Of a stretch of DNA of 45,236 nt, positions 25,384 to 35,647 are shown piece by piece. The stretch spans positions 1-45,236 of the forward strand of contig NZ_BCRS01000025.1 in NCBI RefSeq assembly GCF_001552715.1, read 5' to 3'. The position numbers were made by a program, and so were the translations under genes. Every line of letters begins with the position of its first letter. Positions within the stretch are counted from its first letter, which is position 1. The DNA comes from Mycolicibacterium vaccae NBRC 14118 = CIP 105934 (GTDB lineage: Bacteria; Actinomycetota; Actinomycetes; Mycobacteriales; Mycobacteriaceae). The notes below the pieces were generated by a model. That model searched no databases. It was not told where the DNA came from and was given only the letters and a program-made list of their open reading frames with translations.

Positions 25384-26010
25384 TCACCTGCCGGGCAGGT
25401 CGTCCCAGTTCAGCACGATGTCGGGCAGGGGCAGGCGGTGCCGGGGCAGCCGGTCCCGCTCGGCGATCTCCGGGGCCGTCGACGCAGGGTCGGCAAGGTG
25501 ACCGGCGGCGATCACGATCAGCGGCCGCAGGGTCGGCGCCAGCCCGAAGGTCTCGGCCGCGCCGGTCACGTCGAATCCGGCCATCGGGTGGGCGATCAGG
25601 CCGCGGGAGACCGCCTCGACGGTGACGTTGGCCATAGCCGCGCCGGCATCGACCGCGGCGTAGCGTTGGGTTTTCTCGTCGTCGCCGTCGTCGGCGCAGA
25701 CCAGGATCAGCGCGCCGGCGGCCGTCGCATAGGCGTTGCCGCGCCGCAGCAGCGCGGCGATCGCGGTGAACGCCGCATCCGCGCGCACCCCCACCACGAA
25801 CCGCACCGGTTGACGTCGTCCCCACGTCGGAGCCCATCGCGCGGCCTCCAGCAGCGCGAGCAGATCCTCGCGGGACAGGGCGGCATCCGGGTCGAACGCG
25901 CGGGGGCTCCAGCGCTGGGCGATCGGGGGGTGAATCGGGACCGAGGTGTCGGCCGACCGATCGGCGGGCACGGCGGGCACACCCGGCACGCTACCGGCGG
26001 GAGAAACCAC
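25384..26010 (-). CDS. nitroreductase family protein
   Basis: A 208-residue FMN-dependent nitroreductase-fold protein. The N-terminal pattern is [30 protein letters not shown], where Arg and Ser contact the flavin phosphate, and the later stretch [24 protein letters not shown] matches the family. Members reduce nitro compounds, quinones or dehydropeptides with NAD(P)H; the substrate is unknown. GTG 26008-26010 is used as the start; other in-frame starts exist near the low-complexity N-terminus. It diverges from ask and lies 136 bases from the amt start on the same strand. Confidence 0.82.
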   Translation of the reverse strand: MVSPAGSVPGVPAVPADRSADTSVPIHPPIAQRWSPRAFDPDAALSREDLLALLEAARWAPTWGRRQPVRFVVGVRADAAFTAIAALLRRGNAYATAAGALILVCADDGDDEKTQRYAAVDAGAAMANVTVEAVSRGLIAHPMAGFDVTGAAETFGLAPTLRPLIVIAAGHLADPASTAPEIAERDRLPRHRLPLPDIVLNWDDLPGR

Positions 26011-26066
26011 GTGCGCACTACCTCTATCCTTTATGGGATCTCTCCCCGCTTTCGAAAGGTCCTGCA

Positions 26067-27332
<1,266 letters not shown>

Positions 27333-27334
27333 CG

Positions 27335-27394
27335 ATGGGGCGAGCGAAGCGGCGGGAAAGATAGATGGGGCGAGCGAAGCGACGGGAAAGATAG
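27335..27394 (+). repeat. two tandem 30-bp units, each a complete nine-codon reading frame
   Basis: Units 27335-27364 and 27365-27394 differ at one base. Each begins with ATG and ends with TAG, reading M-G-R-A-K-R-R-E-R-stop, and each TAG is directly followed by the next ATG, the last being the asd start at 27395. The core GGGGCGAGCGAAGCG is shared with the copy at 20036-20060. Confidence 0.9.
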
Positions 27395-28429
<1,035 letters not shown>

Positions 28430-29545
28430 GTGTTCCGCCGAAATTGCATTCCACGCGCGATAATCGCGATTCTGGCCGCGTGGAATGCGAGTTCGGCGGG
28501 GGGTGTGGCGAGTGCGACGCCGGTGGAGCTGCCTCCGCTGCAACCCGGCCAAGTGCTGCGGGTCGGCCCGGTGGCCGGCACGGGCACCCCGACCGCGGAC
28601 TACGGCATCGGGGCGACCGACCTCTGTGAGTTCATGTCGTTCCCGAGCGGGATCCTGCAGGTCTGCGGTGACAGCTTCGCCGGACAGGGCGTCGGCTTCG
28701 GGGGCTGGTACTCGCCGGTCGCGCTGCACGTGGTCGGGGATTCGCTGGAGGACGCCGGCGGGGTCCGCTACGACGGCGTGACAGGTGTCTCGGCGCCGCT
28801 GCTGGCCGACGCCGCACCACCGGGTACCTCGCAGCTGCCCGCCGGCGTCATCGAGATCAACCGCGAGAACTGGATGCTGGTGACCACCACCAGGGACCTG
28901 CGCCCCGAGAGCTCTCGGCTCGTCAAAGCGGTTGCCGGGCAGGCCAATTGGCAGACCATTCCGGGGTCGGTCCGGGACGCGGGGTATGCGGACGGGCGGC
29001 AGTCGCAGATCAGCGGCTACTACGACCCGATCCCCACCGCCGAATCGCCCCGCGGCTGGGTGTACATCGTGGCCAACAATTTCGACCGCAGCGGACCCGT
29101 CGTGCTCTATCGGGCCACGCCGCAGTCGTTCACCGACCGGGCCACCTGGCAGGGGTGGACCGGGCACGGGTGGGGCGGTGAGCCGGCGCCGCTGTGGCCC
29201 GACCGGGTCGGTGAGATGAGCGTGCGCCAGATCGACGGGCAGACAGTGCTGTCGTACTTCAACGCCACCACCGGGAACATGGAGATCAGGGTGGCCAACG
29301 CACCGACGCAGCTGGGCACCGCACCGGTGACGACGGTGGTGGTCGCCGCGCCGTGGCCCGAACGCGTCGAGGATCTGCCGCCGCCGCAGGACAATCGGCT
29401 GGCCCAGCCCTACGGCGGCTATCTCTCGCCGCGCTCCACCCCGGACGCGGTGCGCGTGTTCGTCAGCCAGTGGAACACCACACCTCGCGGCGGCGCCCCG
29501 TACCGGGTGATCCAGTTCGCGGTGAACCCGATCAAGCCCTGGTGA
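28430..29545 (+). CDS. exported DUF4185 domain protein
   Basis: A 371-residue protein with a short signal peptide (basic RRN..R, then AIIAILAAW, with likely cleavage after VASA) and a secreted domain with beta-propeller-like spacing (DLCEFMSF, CGDSFAGQGVGFGGWYSP, INRENWMLVTTT, GWVYIVANNFDRSGPVVLYRA, GEMSVRQIDGQTVLSYFN, QWNTTPRGG). It resembles DUF4185 proteins and the Rv3707c position. The function is unknown. The start GTG 28430-28432 abuts the asd stop. Nearly the entire signal sequence is encoded by the palindrome at 28435-28499, which is odd; an alternative start is GTG 28505, which would give a protein without a signal peptide. Confidence 0.72.
   Translation: MFRRNCIPRAIIAILAAWNASSAGGVASATPVELPPLQPGQVLRVGPVAGTGTPTADYGIGATDLCEFMSFPSGILQVCGDSFAGQGVGFGGWYSPVALHVVGDSLEDAGGVRYDGVTGVSAPLLADAAPPGTSQLPAGVIEINRENWMLVTTTRDLRPESSRLVKAVAGQANWQTIPGSVRDAGYADGRQSQISGYYDPIPTAESPRGWVYIVANNFDRSGPVVLYRATPQSFTDRATWQGWTGHGWGGEPAPLWPDRVGEMSVRQIDGQTVLSYFNATTGNMEIRVANAPTQLGTAPVTTVVVAAPWPERVEDLPPPQDNRLAQPYGGYLSPRSTPDAVRVFVSQWNTTPRGGAPYRVIQFAVNPIKPW
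28435..28499. repeat. 65-bp nested palindrome at the start of the DUF4185 gene
   Basis: The outer arms are CCGCCGAA (28435-28442) with TTCGGCGG (28492-28499), then GCATTCCACGCG (28446-28457) with CGCGTGGAATGC (28477-28488), all without mismatch apart from a 3-base internal bulge on each side. Inside, CGCGAT-A-ATCGCG forms another small palindrome. It follows the asd stop by 5 bases. Confidence 0.9.
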
Positions 29546-29557
29546 GTCCCGCCCAAT

Positions 29558-29604
29558 CTGAAGTAGTTCGCGAACCTCGGGCCGAAAATCGCCATCTACT
29601 TCAG
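29558..29604 (+). terminator. inverted repeat downstream of the DUF4185 gene
   Basis: CTGAAGTAG (29558-29566) and CTACTTCAG (29596-29604) are perfect 9-base arms separated by 29 bases, which include the self-complementary TTCGCGAA. It lies between convergent genes (stops at 29545 and 29634), so it may terminate both. The long loop is unusual for a plain terminator. Confidence 0.45.
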
Positions 29605-29633
29605 TCTCGGCGGATGCGGGCCCGCTCAGACGG

Positions 29634-30596
29634 TCAGACGCGGATCTCGTTGGCGTGCAACGCCAGCCAGTCGCGGAAGGACAGTAGCTCGGGATTGAGC
29701 TCCCGTACGGCGGCCAGGTCCCGTGCTCCGGCGAAGTCCGCGGAGTTCTCCGCGTAGTACTGGAACATGTTGCCCATCTCCACCGCGCCCGGGAAGCCCT
29801 GCGCGCGGAAGTCGTCCCAGGAGGCCGGGCGGTAGGACACCGGCTCGCCGAGCGCGTCGCCCAGCGCGGCGGCGTACTGCTCCCCGGTCAGGTGGTCGCC
29901 GGCGATACTGACTGTGCTGCCGACGAATTCGTCGCCCCGGCGGAAGATTCCCAACGCCGCCTTCCCGATGTCGCCGACCGCGATGGTCGACAGCCGCTGA
30001 TCGGCCATCGGCAGCGTCAAGGCCAGCCGGCCCTCCGAGTCCCGTGTCGGCCCCATCGCGCCCGTGAAGCCCTCGAAGAACATCGTGGTGCGCAGGAACG
30101 TCGTCGGCGCGCCGTGCTCGGTGAAGAAGCTGTCCGCCTCGGCCTTCGCGTCGAAATGCGGGACCTTGTAACGTCCGTCGACGTCGGGCACCCGGTCGGT
30201 GTCGCCGAAGTGGTCCCGGGTGTCCTCCAGGGTGGACCAGACGACGTGTGCCACGCCCGCCTGCTTTGCCGCCGCGGCGGCGTTGCGTGCCTGGTCCAGT
30301 TCCCGCTCGGCCGCGGTCCGGTCGTCCGACGGTTGCGCCCGAGCCCAGTAGTTGGTCACGACGAAGGCGCCGTGTGCGCCGTCGAATGCGTCGCGCAGGC
30401 CGGCGACGTCGTCCAGGTCGGCCTCCACGACGTCCGCGCCGGCGGCCGCGAGCGCGCGGGCCCGGTCCGACGACGCGCTTCGTGTCAGCGCACGTACCGC
30501 GAACGTTCCGGCGGGGTCGGCCAGGAGGGCCTCGGCCAGCCCGCCGCCTTGGGCTCCGGTGGCGCCCACCACTGCGATCGTCTTCCTGTCGGTCAT
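29634..30596 (-). CDS. NmrA-like NAD(P)-binding family protein
   Basis: A 320-residue atypical short-chain dehydrogenase: TIAVVGATGAQGGGLAEALL binds NAD(P), followed by RALTRSASSDRARALAAAGADVVEADLDD and VTNYWARAQPS. Members include redox-sensing NmrA regulators and NAD(P)H-dependent oxidoreductases (HSCARG-like); there is no clear catalytic Tyr-Lys pair in the usual place. ATG 30594-30596 has GAGGAG upstream. It diverges from the MarR gene, and two palindromic operators fill the shared promoter, so it is very probably the regulator's target. The inducer is unknown. Confidence 0.82.
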   Translation of the reverse strand: MTDRKTIAVVGATGAQGGGLAEALLADPAGTFAVRALTRSASSDRARALAAAGADVVEADLDDVAGLRDAFDGAHGAFVVTNYWARAQPSDDRTAAERELDQARNAAAAAKQAGVAHVVWSTLEDTRDHFGDTDRVPDVDGRYKVPHFDAKAEADSFFTEHGAPTTFLRTTMFFEGFTGAMGPTRDSEGRLALTLPMADQRLSTIAVGDIGKAALGIFRRGDEFVGSTVSIAGDHLTGEQYAAALGDALGEPVSYRPASWDDFRAQGFPGAVEMGNMFQYYAENSADFAGARDLAAVRELNPELLSFRDWLALHANEIRV

Positions 30597-30615
30597 GTTG
30601 CTCCGCTCCTCTTTA

Positions 30616-30631
30616 GGTTGATGTATCAACC
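30616..30631. promoter_or_regulatory. MarR operator 1
   Basis: GGTTGATGTATCAACC is a 16-base perfect palindrome, 19 bases from the NmrA-like start. A near copy lies 37 bases away. Confidence 0.75.
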
Positions 30632-30652
30632 CGTCCCACGGTAGGCGTGCTG

Positions 30653-30668
30653 GGTTGATGCGTCAACC
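30653..30668. promoter_or_regulatory. MarR operator 2
   Basis: GGTTGATGCGTCAACC has perfect 6-base arms and differs from operator 1 only in the central bases. It ends 20 bases before the marR start. The 37-base centre distance is about 3.5 helical turns, so two dimers would bind on opposite faces of the DNA unless it is bent. Confidence 0.75.
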
Positions 30669-30688
30669 AACGGGTAGGGTTTTGCGGC

Positions 30689-31174
30689 ATGGCGGAAATG
30701 GCGGGCCTCACCGAGGACGAGTTGCGGGCATGGCGAAGCTTCACCGACATGCGCCACCTGCTGGAGCGTCATCTGGCCGCCCACCTGCAGCGGGAGTTCG
30801 GGCTGTCGGAGTCCGACTTCGAGATCCTGGTGAATCTGTCCGAGGCGCCTTCGGACCGGTTGCGCTCGTCCGAGCTGGCGGGCACGACCCAGTGGGAGAA
30901 GAGCCGGCTGTCCCATCACCTCGGCCGGATGGAGAAACGCGGGCTGATCCGGCGGGAGGCGTCGCAGGGCCGTTACCCCGATGTCGTCCTCACTCCGGCA
31001 GGCCGAAAGGCCGTCGAAGCGGCCGCCCCGGCGAACGCGGCGCGGGTCCGGGAACTGTTCGTCGACGTGCTCGGCCCGGAACGCCTGGCCGCGCTGGGGG
31101 AGGCCTCCCGCGACGTCATGGCCGCGCTCACCACCCACATCGCCGAGAACTGCACTCTCGCACCAAGCACATAG
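30689..31174 (+). CDS. MarR family transcriptional regulator
   Basis: A 161-residue winged-helix repressor: dimer helix at the N-terminus (LRAWRSFTDMRHLLERHLAAHLQ), recognition helix region SSELAGTTQWEKSRLSHHLGRMEKRGLI (about residues 62-92), and the wing REASQGRYPDVVLTPAG. It is transcribed divergently from the NmrA-like gene with two matching palindromes between them, so it should repress both genes and release them on ligand binding. ATG 30689 lacks a strong ribosome site. Confidence 0.88.
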   Translation: MAEMAGLTEDELRAWRSFTDMRHLLERHLAAHLQREFGLSESDFEILVNLSEAPSDRLRSSELAGTTQWEKSRLSHHLGRMEKRGLIRREASQGRYPDVVLTPAGRKAVEAAAPANAARVRELFVDVLGPERLAALGEASRDVMAALTTHIAENCTLAPST

Positions 31175-31230
31175 CTGATTCACAGCGTGCGCCTAACGCA
31201 CACAGGGGATCAGCGCGAAGGATCGCCGGC

Positions 31231-31605
31231 ATGACAGAAACCACGCCTGCAGAACACGAAGCCACCACCGCACCGATCCCGCAGCCGGTGTACGCCCACC
31301 GGCCGCCGAGCCGTCTCAACAAGGCTGCCGCGTGGGTCGGCATCGTCGCCGGGTCGGTGTTCATCGTCGCGGTGATCTTCGGTTTCGGCGTCGTCGTCGG
31401 CAAGAGTCTCGACGGCGGCCCGCGCCACCAGCACCACGGCGGCTACGGCGTCGCGGGCCATGCCGGCCCGCCGATGTCGCCGATGGGTCCGCGCGGCGGA
31501 TTCGACCGCGGGCCAGGCTTCCCCGGCCCGTTCGGCTCCGGCGGGCCGGCGCTCGAGATCCCGCGTGAAGGCGGCACACCTGCTCCCGCTCCCGCACGTC
31601 CCTGA
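31231..31605 (+). CDS. small single-pass membrane protein, Gly/Pro-rich tail
   Basis: A 124-residue protein: a hydrophilic N-terminus ([29 protein letters not shown]), one membrane segment ([26 protein letters not shown], about residues 35-60), and a low-complexity His/Gly/Pro tail (HQHHGGYG ... [14 protein letters not shown]). Such proteins are common and uncharacterised in mycobacteria. ATG 31231 is preceded by GCGAAGGA at about 11 bases. The hairpin at 31621 may end its transcript. Confidence 0.7.
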   Translation: MTETTPAEHEATTAPIPQPVYAHRPPSRLNKAAAWVGIVAGSVFIVAVIFGFGVVVGKSLDGGPRHQHHGGYGVAGHAGPPMSPMGPRGGFDRGPGFPGPFGSGGPALEIPREGGTPAPAPARP

Positions 31606-31620
31606 CGGATTTCGTTCTGG

Positions 31621-31637
31621 GGATGCTTTACGCATCC
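31621..31637 (+). terminator. short hairpin between the membrane protein and catalase genes
   Basis: GGATGC-TTTAC-GCATCC is a perfect 6-base stem 15 bases past the stop codon and 65 bases before the catalase start. It may be a weak terminator or an operator for the catalase. Confidence 0.35.
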
Positions 31638-31702
31638 ATCGGGTACCCCGGCACCGAAGGACGACGGCTCAGCCCGATGCCGTTCCTTGCCGAGGAGAAG
31701 AC

Positions 31703-33145
31703 ATGACCGACAAGTTCGCGACCACCGACGGCGGTGCGCCGTTCCCCAGCTTCGAGCACTCGTTGACCGTGGGATCCGACGGACCGATCCTGCTGCAGGA
31801 CCATTACCTGATCGAGCAGATGGCCAACTTCAACCGGGAACGCATCCCGGAGCGGCAACCGCACGCCAAAGGTGGCGGGGCGTTCGGGCAGTTCGAGGTC
31901 ACCCAGGACGTCTCGGCCTACACCAAGGCGACGTTCCTGCAGCCGGGGGCCAAGACCGAGATGGTCGCGAGATTCTCGACCGTGGCCGGTGAGCGCGGCA
32001 GCCCGGACACCTGGCGCGACCCCCGCGGCTTCTCGCTGAAGTTCTACACACCCGACGGCAATTTCGACATGGTCGGCAACAACACCCCGGTGTTCTTCGT
32101 CCGGGACCCGATGAAGTTCCAGAACTTCATCCGCAGTCAGAAACGGATGGCCGCCAACAATCTTCGCGATCACCACATGCAGTGGGACTTCTGGACGCTC
32201 TCGCCCGAGTCGGCGCACCAGGTGACCTGGCTGATGGGCGACCGCGGCATCCCGAAGACCTGGCGGAACATGAACGGCTACTCCAGCCACACCTACAGCT
32301 GGCTCAACGACGCCGACGAGATGTTCTGGGTGAAGTACCACTTCAAGACCGACCAGGGCATCGACTTCCTGACCCAGGAGGACGCCGACCGGCTGGCCGG
32401 CGAGGACGCCGACTACCACCAGCGCGACCTGTACAACTCGATCGAGGACGGCAACTTCCCGAGCTGGACGCTGCACGTGCAGCTCATGCCGTTCGAGGAC
32501 GCGAAGACCTACCGGTTCAACCCGTTCGACCTGACCAAGGTCTGGCCGCACAGCGACTACCCGCTGCACGAGGTCGGCAGGATGACACTGAACCGCAACG
32601 TCGTGGACTACCACGCCCAGATCGAGCAGGCGGCGTTCGAACCGAACAACATCGTGCCCGGCACCGGGCTGAGCCCGGACAAGATGCTGCTGGCCCGCGG
32701 GTTCTCCTACGCCGACGCCCATCGCGCCCGACTCGGCGTGAACTACAAGCAGATTCCGGTCAACGAGCCCAAGACCGAGGTCCGCGCCTACAGCAAGGAC
32801 GGCGCGATGCGCATCCGCAACGCCACCGACCCGGTGTACGCACCGAACTCGATGGGCGGGCCGGAGGCCGATCCGCGCCGGGCTTCCGAGGTGCACTGGG
32901 CCTCGGACGGCGACATGGTCCGCACGGCCTACGCGCTGCGCCCCGACGATGACGACTGGGGCCAGGCCGGCACCATGGTCCGTGAGGTGCTCGACGACGC
33001 CGCCCGGGAGCGGCTGGCGCACAACATCATCGGCCACGTGTCCGACGGGGTGAAGGAACCTGTGCTGTCCCGGGTGTTCGACTACTGGCGCAACGTCGAC
33101 GCCGACCTGGGCAAGAAGGTCGAGGAGGGGGTGCGCGGCGGCTGA
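31703..33145 (+). CDS. katA: monofunctional haem catalase (clade 3 type, small subunit)
   Basis: A 480-residue catalase converting hydrogen peroxide to water and oxygen. Distal His54 lies in [16 protein letters not shown], Asn127 in [16 protein letters not shown], and the proximal haem ligand Tyr336 in [15 protein letters not shown]. It ends soon after the core ([19 protein letters not shown]), without the flavodoxin-like domain of large catalases. ATG 31703 follows [10 protein letters not shown]. tuberculosis lacks this type and uses KatG. It stands next to an Ohr/OsmC peroxidase, forming a peroxide-defence patch. Confidence 0.92.
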   Translation: MTDKFATTDGGAPFPSFEHSLTVGSDGPILLQDHYLIEQMANFNRERIPERQPHAKGGGAFGQFEVTQDVSAYTKATFLQPGAKTEMVARFSTVAGERGSPDTWRDPRGFSLKFYTPDGNFDMVGNNTPVFFVRDPMKFQNFIRSQKRMAANNLRDHHMQWDFWTLSPESAHQVTWLMGDRGIPKTWRNMNGYSSHTYSWLNDADEMFWVKYHFKTDQGIDFLTQEDADRLAGEDADYHQRDLYNSIEDGNFPSWTLHVQLMPFEDAKTYRFNPFDLTKVWPHSDYPLHEVGRMTLNRNVVDYHAQIEQAAFEPNNIVPGTGLSPDKMLLARGFSYADAHRARLGVNYKQIPVNEPKTEVRAYSKDGAMRIRNATDPVYAPNSMGGPEADPRRASEVHWASDGDMVRTAYALRPDDDDWGQAGTMVREVLDDAARERLAHNIIGHVSDGVKEPVLSRVFDYWRNVDADLGKKVEEGVRGG

Positions 33146-33187
33146 CGCCACTCGGCCACTCCCGGTTCGGCTGGCATGATCGGGTGG

Positions 33188-33616
33188 ATGAACATCGAAG
33201 TCGTCTACACCGCGGAGTCCACCGCGACCGGGGGTGGCCGCGACGGCCACGTGAAATCGACCGACGGCAAGCTCGATTTCGACACCCGTCCACCCAAGGA
33301 GATGGGTGGCAGTGGTGAGGGAGTCAATCCCGAGCTGCTGTTCTCGTCGGGGTACGCCGCCTGTTTCCTCGGTGCGCTGCAACTGGTCGCCAAGAACGAG
33401 AAGATCGCCCTCGACAACGCCAGCGGGATCACCGCCAGGGTGGGCATCGGCAAAGACCCCGAGGGCGGGTTCGGGCTGACGGTCGAGCTGATCGGCTACC
33501 TGCCCGGACTCGAGAAACAGGTCGCCGACGAGCTGATGGAAAAGGCACACGGCGTGTGCCCGTATTCGAAGGCCACGCGCGGCAACATCGATGTCAAGCT
33601 GCTGGCGAAGGTCTGA
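33188..33616 (+). CDS. organic hydroperoxide resistance protein (Ohr/OsmC family)
   Basis: A 142-residue thiol peroxidase that reduces organic peroxides using two Cys: Cys59 in GYAACFLGAL and Cys124 in AHGVCPYSKATRGN. The N-terminal strand region (IEVVYTAESTATGGGRDGHV) and KEMGGSGEGVNPELLF match Ohr. ATG 33188 is preferred: CATGAT lies 7 bases upstream, as expected for a leaderless transcript; an in-frame ATG at 33176 is part of that hexamer. No OhrR regulator is adjacent. Confidence 0.88.
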   Translation: MNIEVVYTAESTATGGGRDGHVKSTDGKLDFDTRPPKEMGGSGEGVNPELLFSSGYAACFLGALQLVAKNEKIALDNASGITARVGIGKDPEGGFGLTVELIGYLPGLEKQVADELMEKAHGVCPYSKATRGNIDVKLLAKV

Positions 33617-33620
33617 CCGG

Positions 33621-34259
33621 ATGCGTGCTGCAGTCGTGGCGGGGGCCGCGATGGTGGCGCTGGCGCTGGCCGCGCCGGCATCGGCGCGCCCGTCGGACCC
33701 CGGTGTCGTGAACTACGCGGTGATGAGCAAGGGTTCGGTCGGCAACATCGTCGGCGCCCGGTTCGGGTTCGAATCGGTCTACACCAACCCGTTCCAGGCG
33801 TTCTACGTGGACAACCCCGCGTGCAACAACTGGGCCGACATCGGCCTGCCCGAGGTGTACAACGATCCCGACCTGGCGGCGTTCAACGGCGCCGTCGCCC
33901 ACGAGTCGCCCTCCGACATGGCACATTTCGTCAAACAGGCGGTCGGCGTGTTCGCCACCGGCGACGCCGCCGACCGCGCGTTCCACCGGGTGGTCGACCG
34001 GACGGTCGGCTGCAACGGCCAGACCACCGCCATGCACCTGGACAACTTCACCACCCAGGTGTGGACGTTCACCGGCGGCCCGGCCACCGCGACCGACGCG
34101 AACTGGGTCAAACAGGAGGCCGGCACCGACCGGCGCTGCTTCGTCACGACACGCCTGCGGGAGAACGTTCTACTGCAGGCCAAGGTCTGCCAGTCGGGCA
34201 ACGGGGGCCCGGCGGTCGACGTGCTGGCCGGCGCGATGCAGAACACTTTGGGGCAATGA
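33621..34259 (+). CDS. exported PknH-like sensor-domain protein
   Basis: A 212-residue protein with a signal peptide (VVAGAAMVALALAAPASA, cleavage about residue 22) followed by a domain like the extracellular sensor of kinase PknH. Four Cys (NPACNNW, TVGCNGQ, RRCFVT, KVCQSG) probably form two disulfides. It stands alone without a kinase, like Rv3705c at this position. The function is unknown; lipoprotein forms exist but there is no lipobox here. ATG 33621 begins just 4 bases after the Ohr stop, so the two may be co-transcribed. Confidence 0.8.
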   Translation: MRAAVVAGAAMVALALAAPASARPSDPGVVNYAVMSKGSVGNIVGARFGFESVYTNPFQAFYVDNPACNNWADIGLPEVYNDPDLAAFNGAVAHESPSDMAHFVKQAVGVFATGDAADRAFHRVVDRTVGCNGQTTAMHLDNFTTQVWTFTGGPATATDANWVKQEAGTDRRCFVTTRLRENVLLQAKVCQSGNGGPAVDVLAGAMQNTLGQ

Positions 34260-34372
34260 TTTCGCCGTTACGTCACCGGGGCGTCACCGATTAATTCGCG
34301 CGACATTGTCGGTCGGCTCTGGATGATGGGTACAGACGCCGCGATCGTTCCACACCCGGAGGGGGGTGGCTG

Positions 34373-35647
34373 ATGGCACGCACCATGGCATCCGATGATG
34401 TCGTCGAGCAGCCTTTGGATCCACTGAGCAGCGCGGAAGCGGCCGCGCACCACATCGTGGAGACCTGCCTGAAAGACGGGCCGGTCGGGCCGGTGGGCCT
34501 GGAGATCGAGGCGCACTGTTACGACCGGACCGATCCACGACGACGGCCCGGCTGGGAGGAGTTGACGGCGGTGATCGCCGCGGTGCCCCCGCTGCCCGGC
34601 GGCAGCGCGGTCACCGTCGAGCCCGGCGGCGCGGTGGAACTGTCGGGTCCGCCCGGTGCGGACGCGGCGACCGCGGTCGCGGCCATGGCCTCCGACCGTG
34701 CCGTGCTGCGGGAGGCGTTCGCGCGTGCCGGGCTCGGGCTGGTGTTGCTGGGCGCCGACCCGCTGCGCCCCGCCGAGCGCGTCAATCCCGGCGCGCGCTA
34801 CTCCGCGATGGAGACGTTCTTCCGGGCCAGCGACACCGGTGCCGCCGGTGCGGCGATGATGACCGCGACGGCCTCGGTACAGGTCAACCTCGAGGCCGGG
34901 CCGAAGCCTGGGTGGGCCGACCGGGTCCGGCTGGCGCACGCCCTGGGACCCACGATGATTGCGATCGCGGCCAACTCGCCGATCCTGGGCAGCGACTTCA
35001 CCGGGTGGCAGTCCACCCGGCAACTGGTGTGGAGCCGGCTGGACTCGGCCCGCTGCGGGCCGGTCCTCGGGGCCGCCGGCGACGATCCGGCCAGCGACTG
35101 GGCCGGCTATGCGCTGCGCGCGCCGGTCATGCTGGTGCACAACCCGGACCCGGAGCCGGTCACGCAGTGGGCCCCGTTCGCCGACTGGGCCGACGGGCGC
35201 GTGCTGCTCGGCGGCCGCAGGCCGACCGCCGCCGATCTCGACTATCACCTGACCACGCTGTTCCCGCCGGTGCGGCCGCGCGGCTTCCTCGAGGTGCGCT
35301 ACCTCGACAGCGTTCCCGACGCGGTGTGGCCCGCGGTCGTGCACACGCTGACCACGCTGCTCGACGACCCGGCCGCCGCCGCCGTCGCCGGCGAGGCCAC
35401 CGAACCGGTGGCCACCGCGTGGGACCGGGCCGCCCAGCTCGGCCTGCAGGACCCCAGCCTGCACCGCGCCGCGATCCGGTGTGTGCACGCCGCGGCCGAG
35501 CGGGTACCGGCCCCGCTCGAGGAATCGATGACGATGCTCGTACGTTCGGTGGAGCAGGGCCGCTGCCCGGCCGACGACTTCGCCGACCGGGTGGCGACCC
35601 ACGGGATCGCGCCCGCGGTCACCGAACTGGCGCAAGGGGAGTTGTGA
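34373..35647 (+). CDS. egtA: glutamate-cysteine ligase EgtA
   Basis: A 424-residue ligase forming gamma-glutamylcysteine, the sulfur donor in ergothioneine synthesis. GCS2-family features are [13 protein letters not shown] (acidic metal ligands), [25 protein letters not shown], and [10 protein letters not shown]...[14 protein letters not shown]. The ATG at 34373 has GGAGG (34361-34366 region) upstream. It heads a five-gene operon with all joints overlapping. The 113-base gap upstream holds its promoter; TTGTCG near 34305 followed by GGTACAGA is a possible pair. Position equals Rv3704c (gshA). Confidence 0.93.
   Translation: MARTMASDDVVEQPLDPLSSAEAAAHHIVETCLKDGPVGPVGLEIEAHCYDRTDPRRRPGWEELTAVIAAVPPLPGGSAVTVEPGGAVELSGPPGADAATAVAAMASDRAVLREAFARAGLGLVLLGADPLRPAERVNPGARYSAMETFFRASDTGAAGAAMMTATASVQVNLEAGPKPGWADRVRLAHALGPTMIAIAANSPILGSDFTGWQSTRQLVWSRLDSARCGPVLGAAGDDPASDWAGYALRAPVMLVHNPDPEPVTQWAPFADWADGRVLLGGRRPTAADLDYHLTTLFPPVRPRGFLEVRYLDSVPDAVWPAVVHTLTTLLDDPAAAAVAGEATEPVATAWDRAAQLGLQDPSLHRAAIRCVHAAAERVPAPLEESMTMLVRSVEQGRCPADDFADRVATHGIAPAVTELAQGEL

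Noticed and set aside
27335..27394. Genuine micro-peptide genes
   Set aside because: The nine-residue frames are identical because the DNA unit is a tandem repeat; without expression data they are reported as a repeat only.
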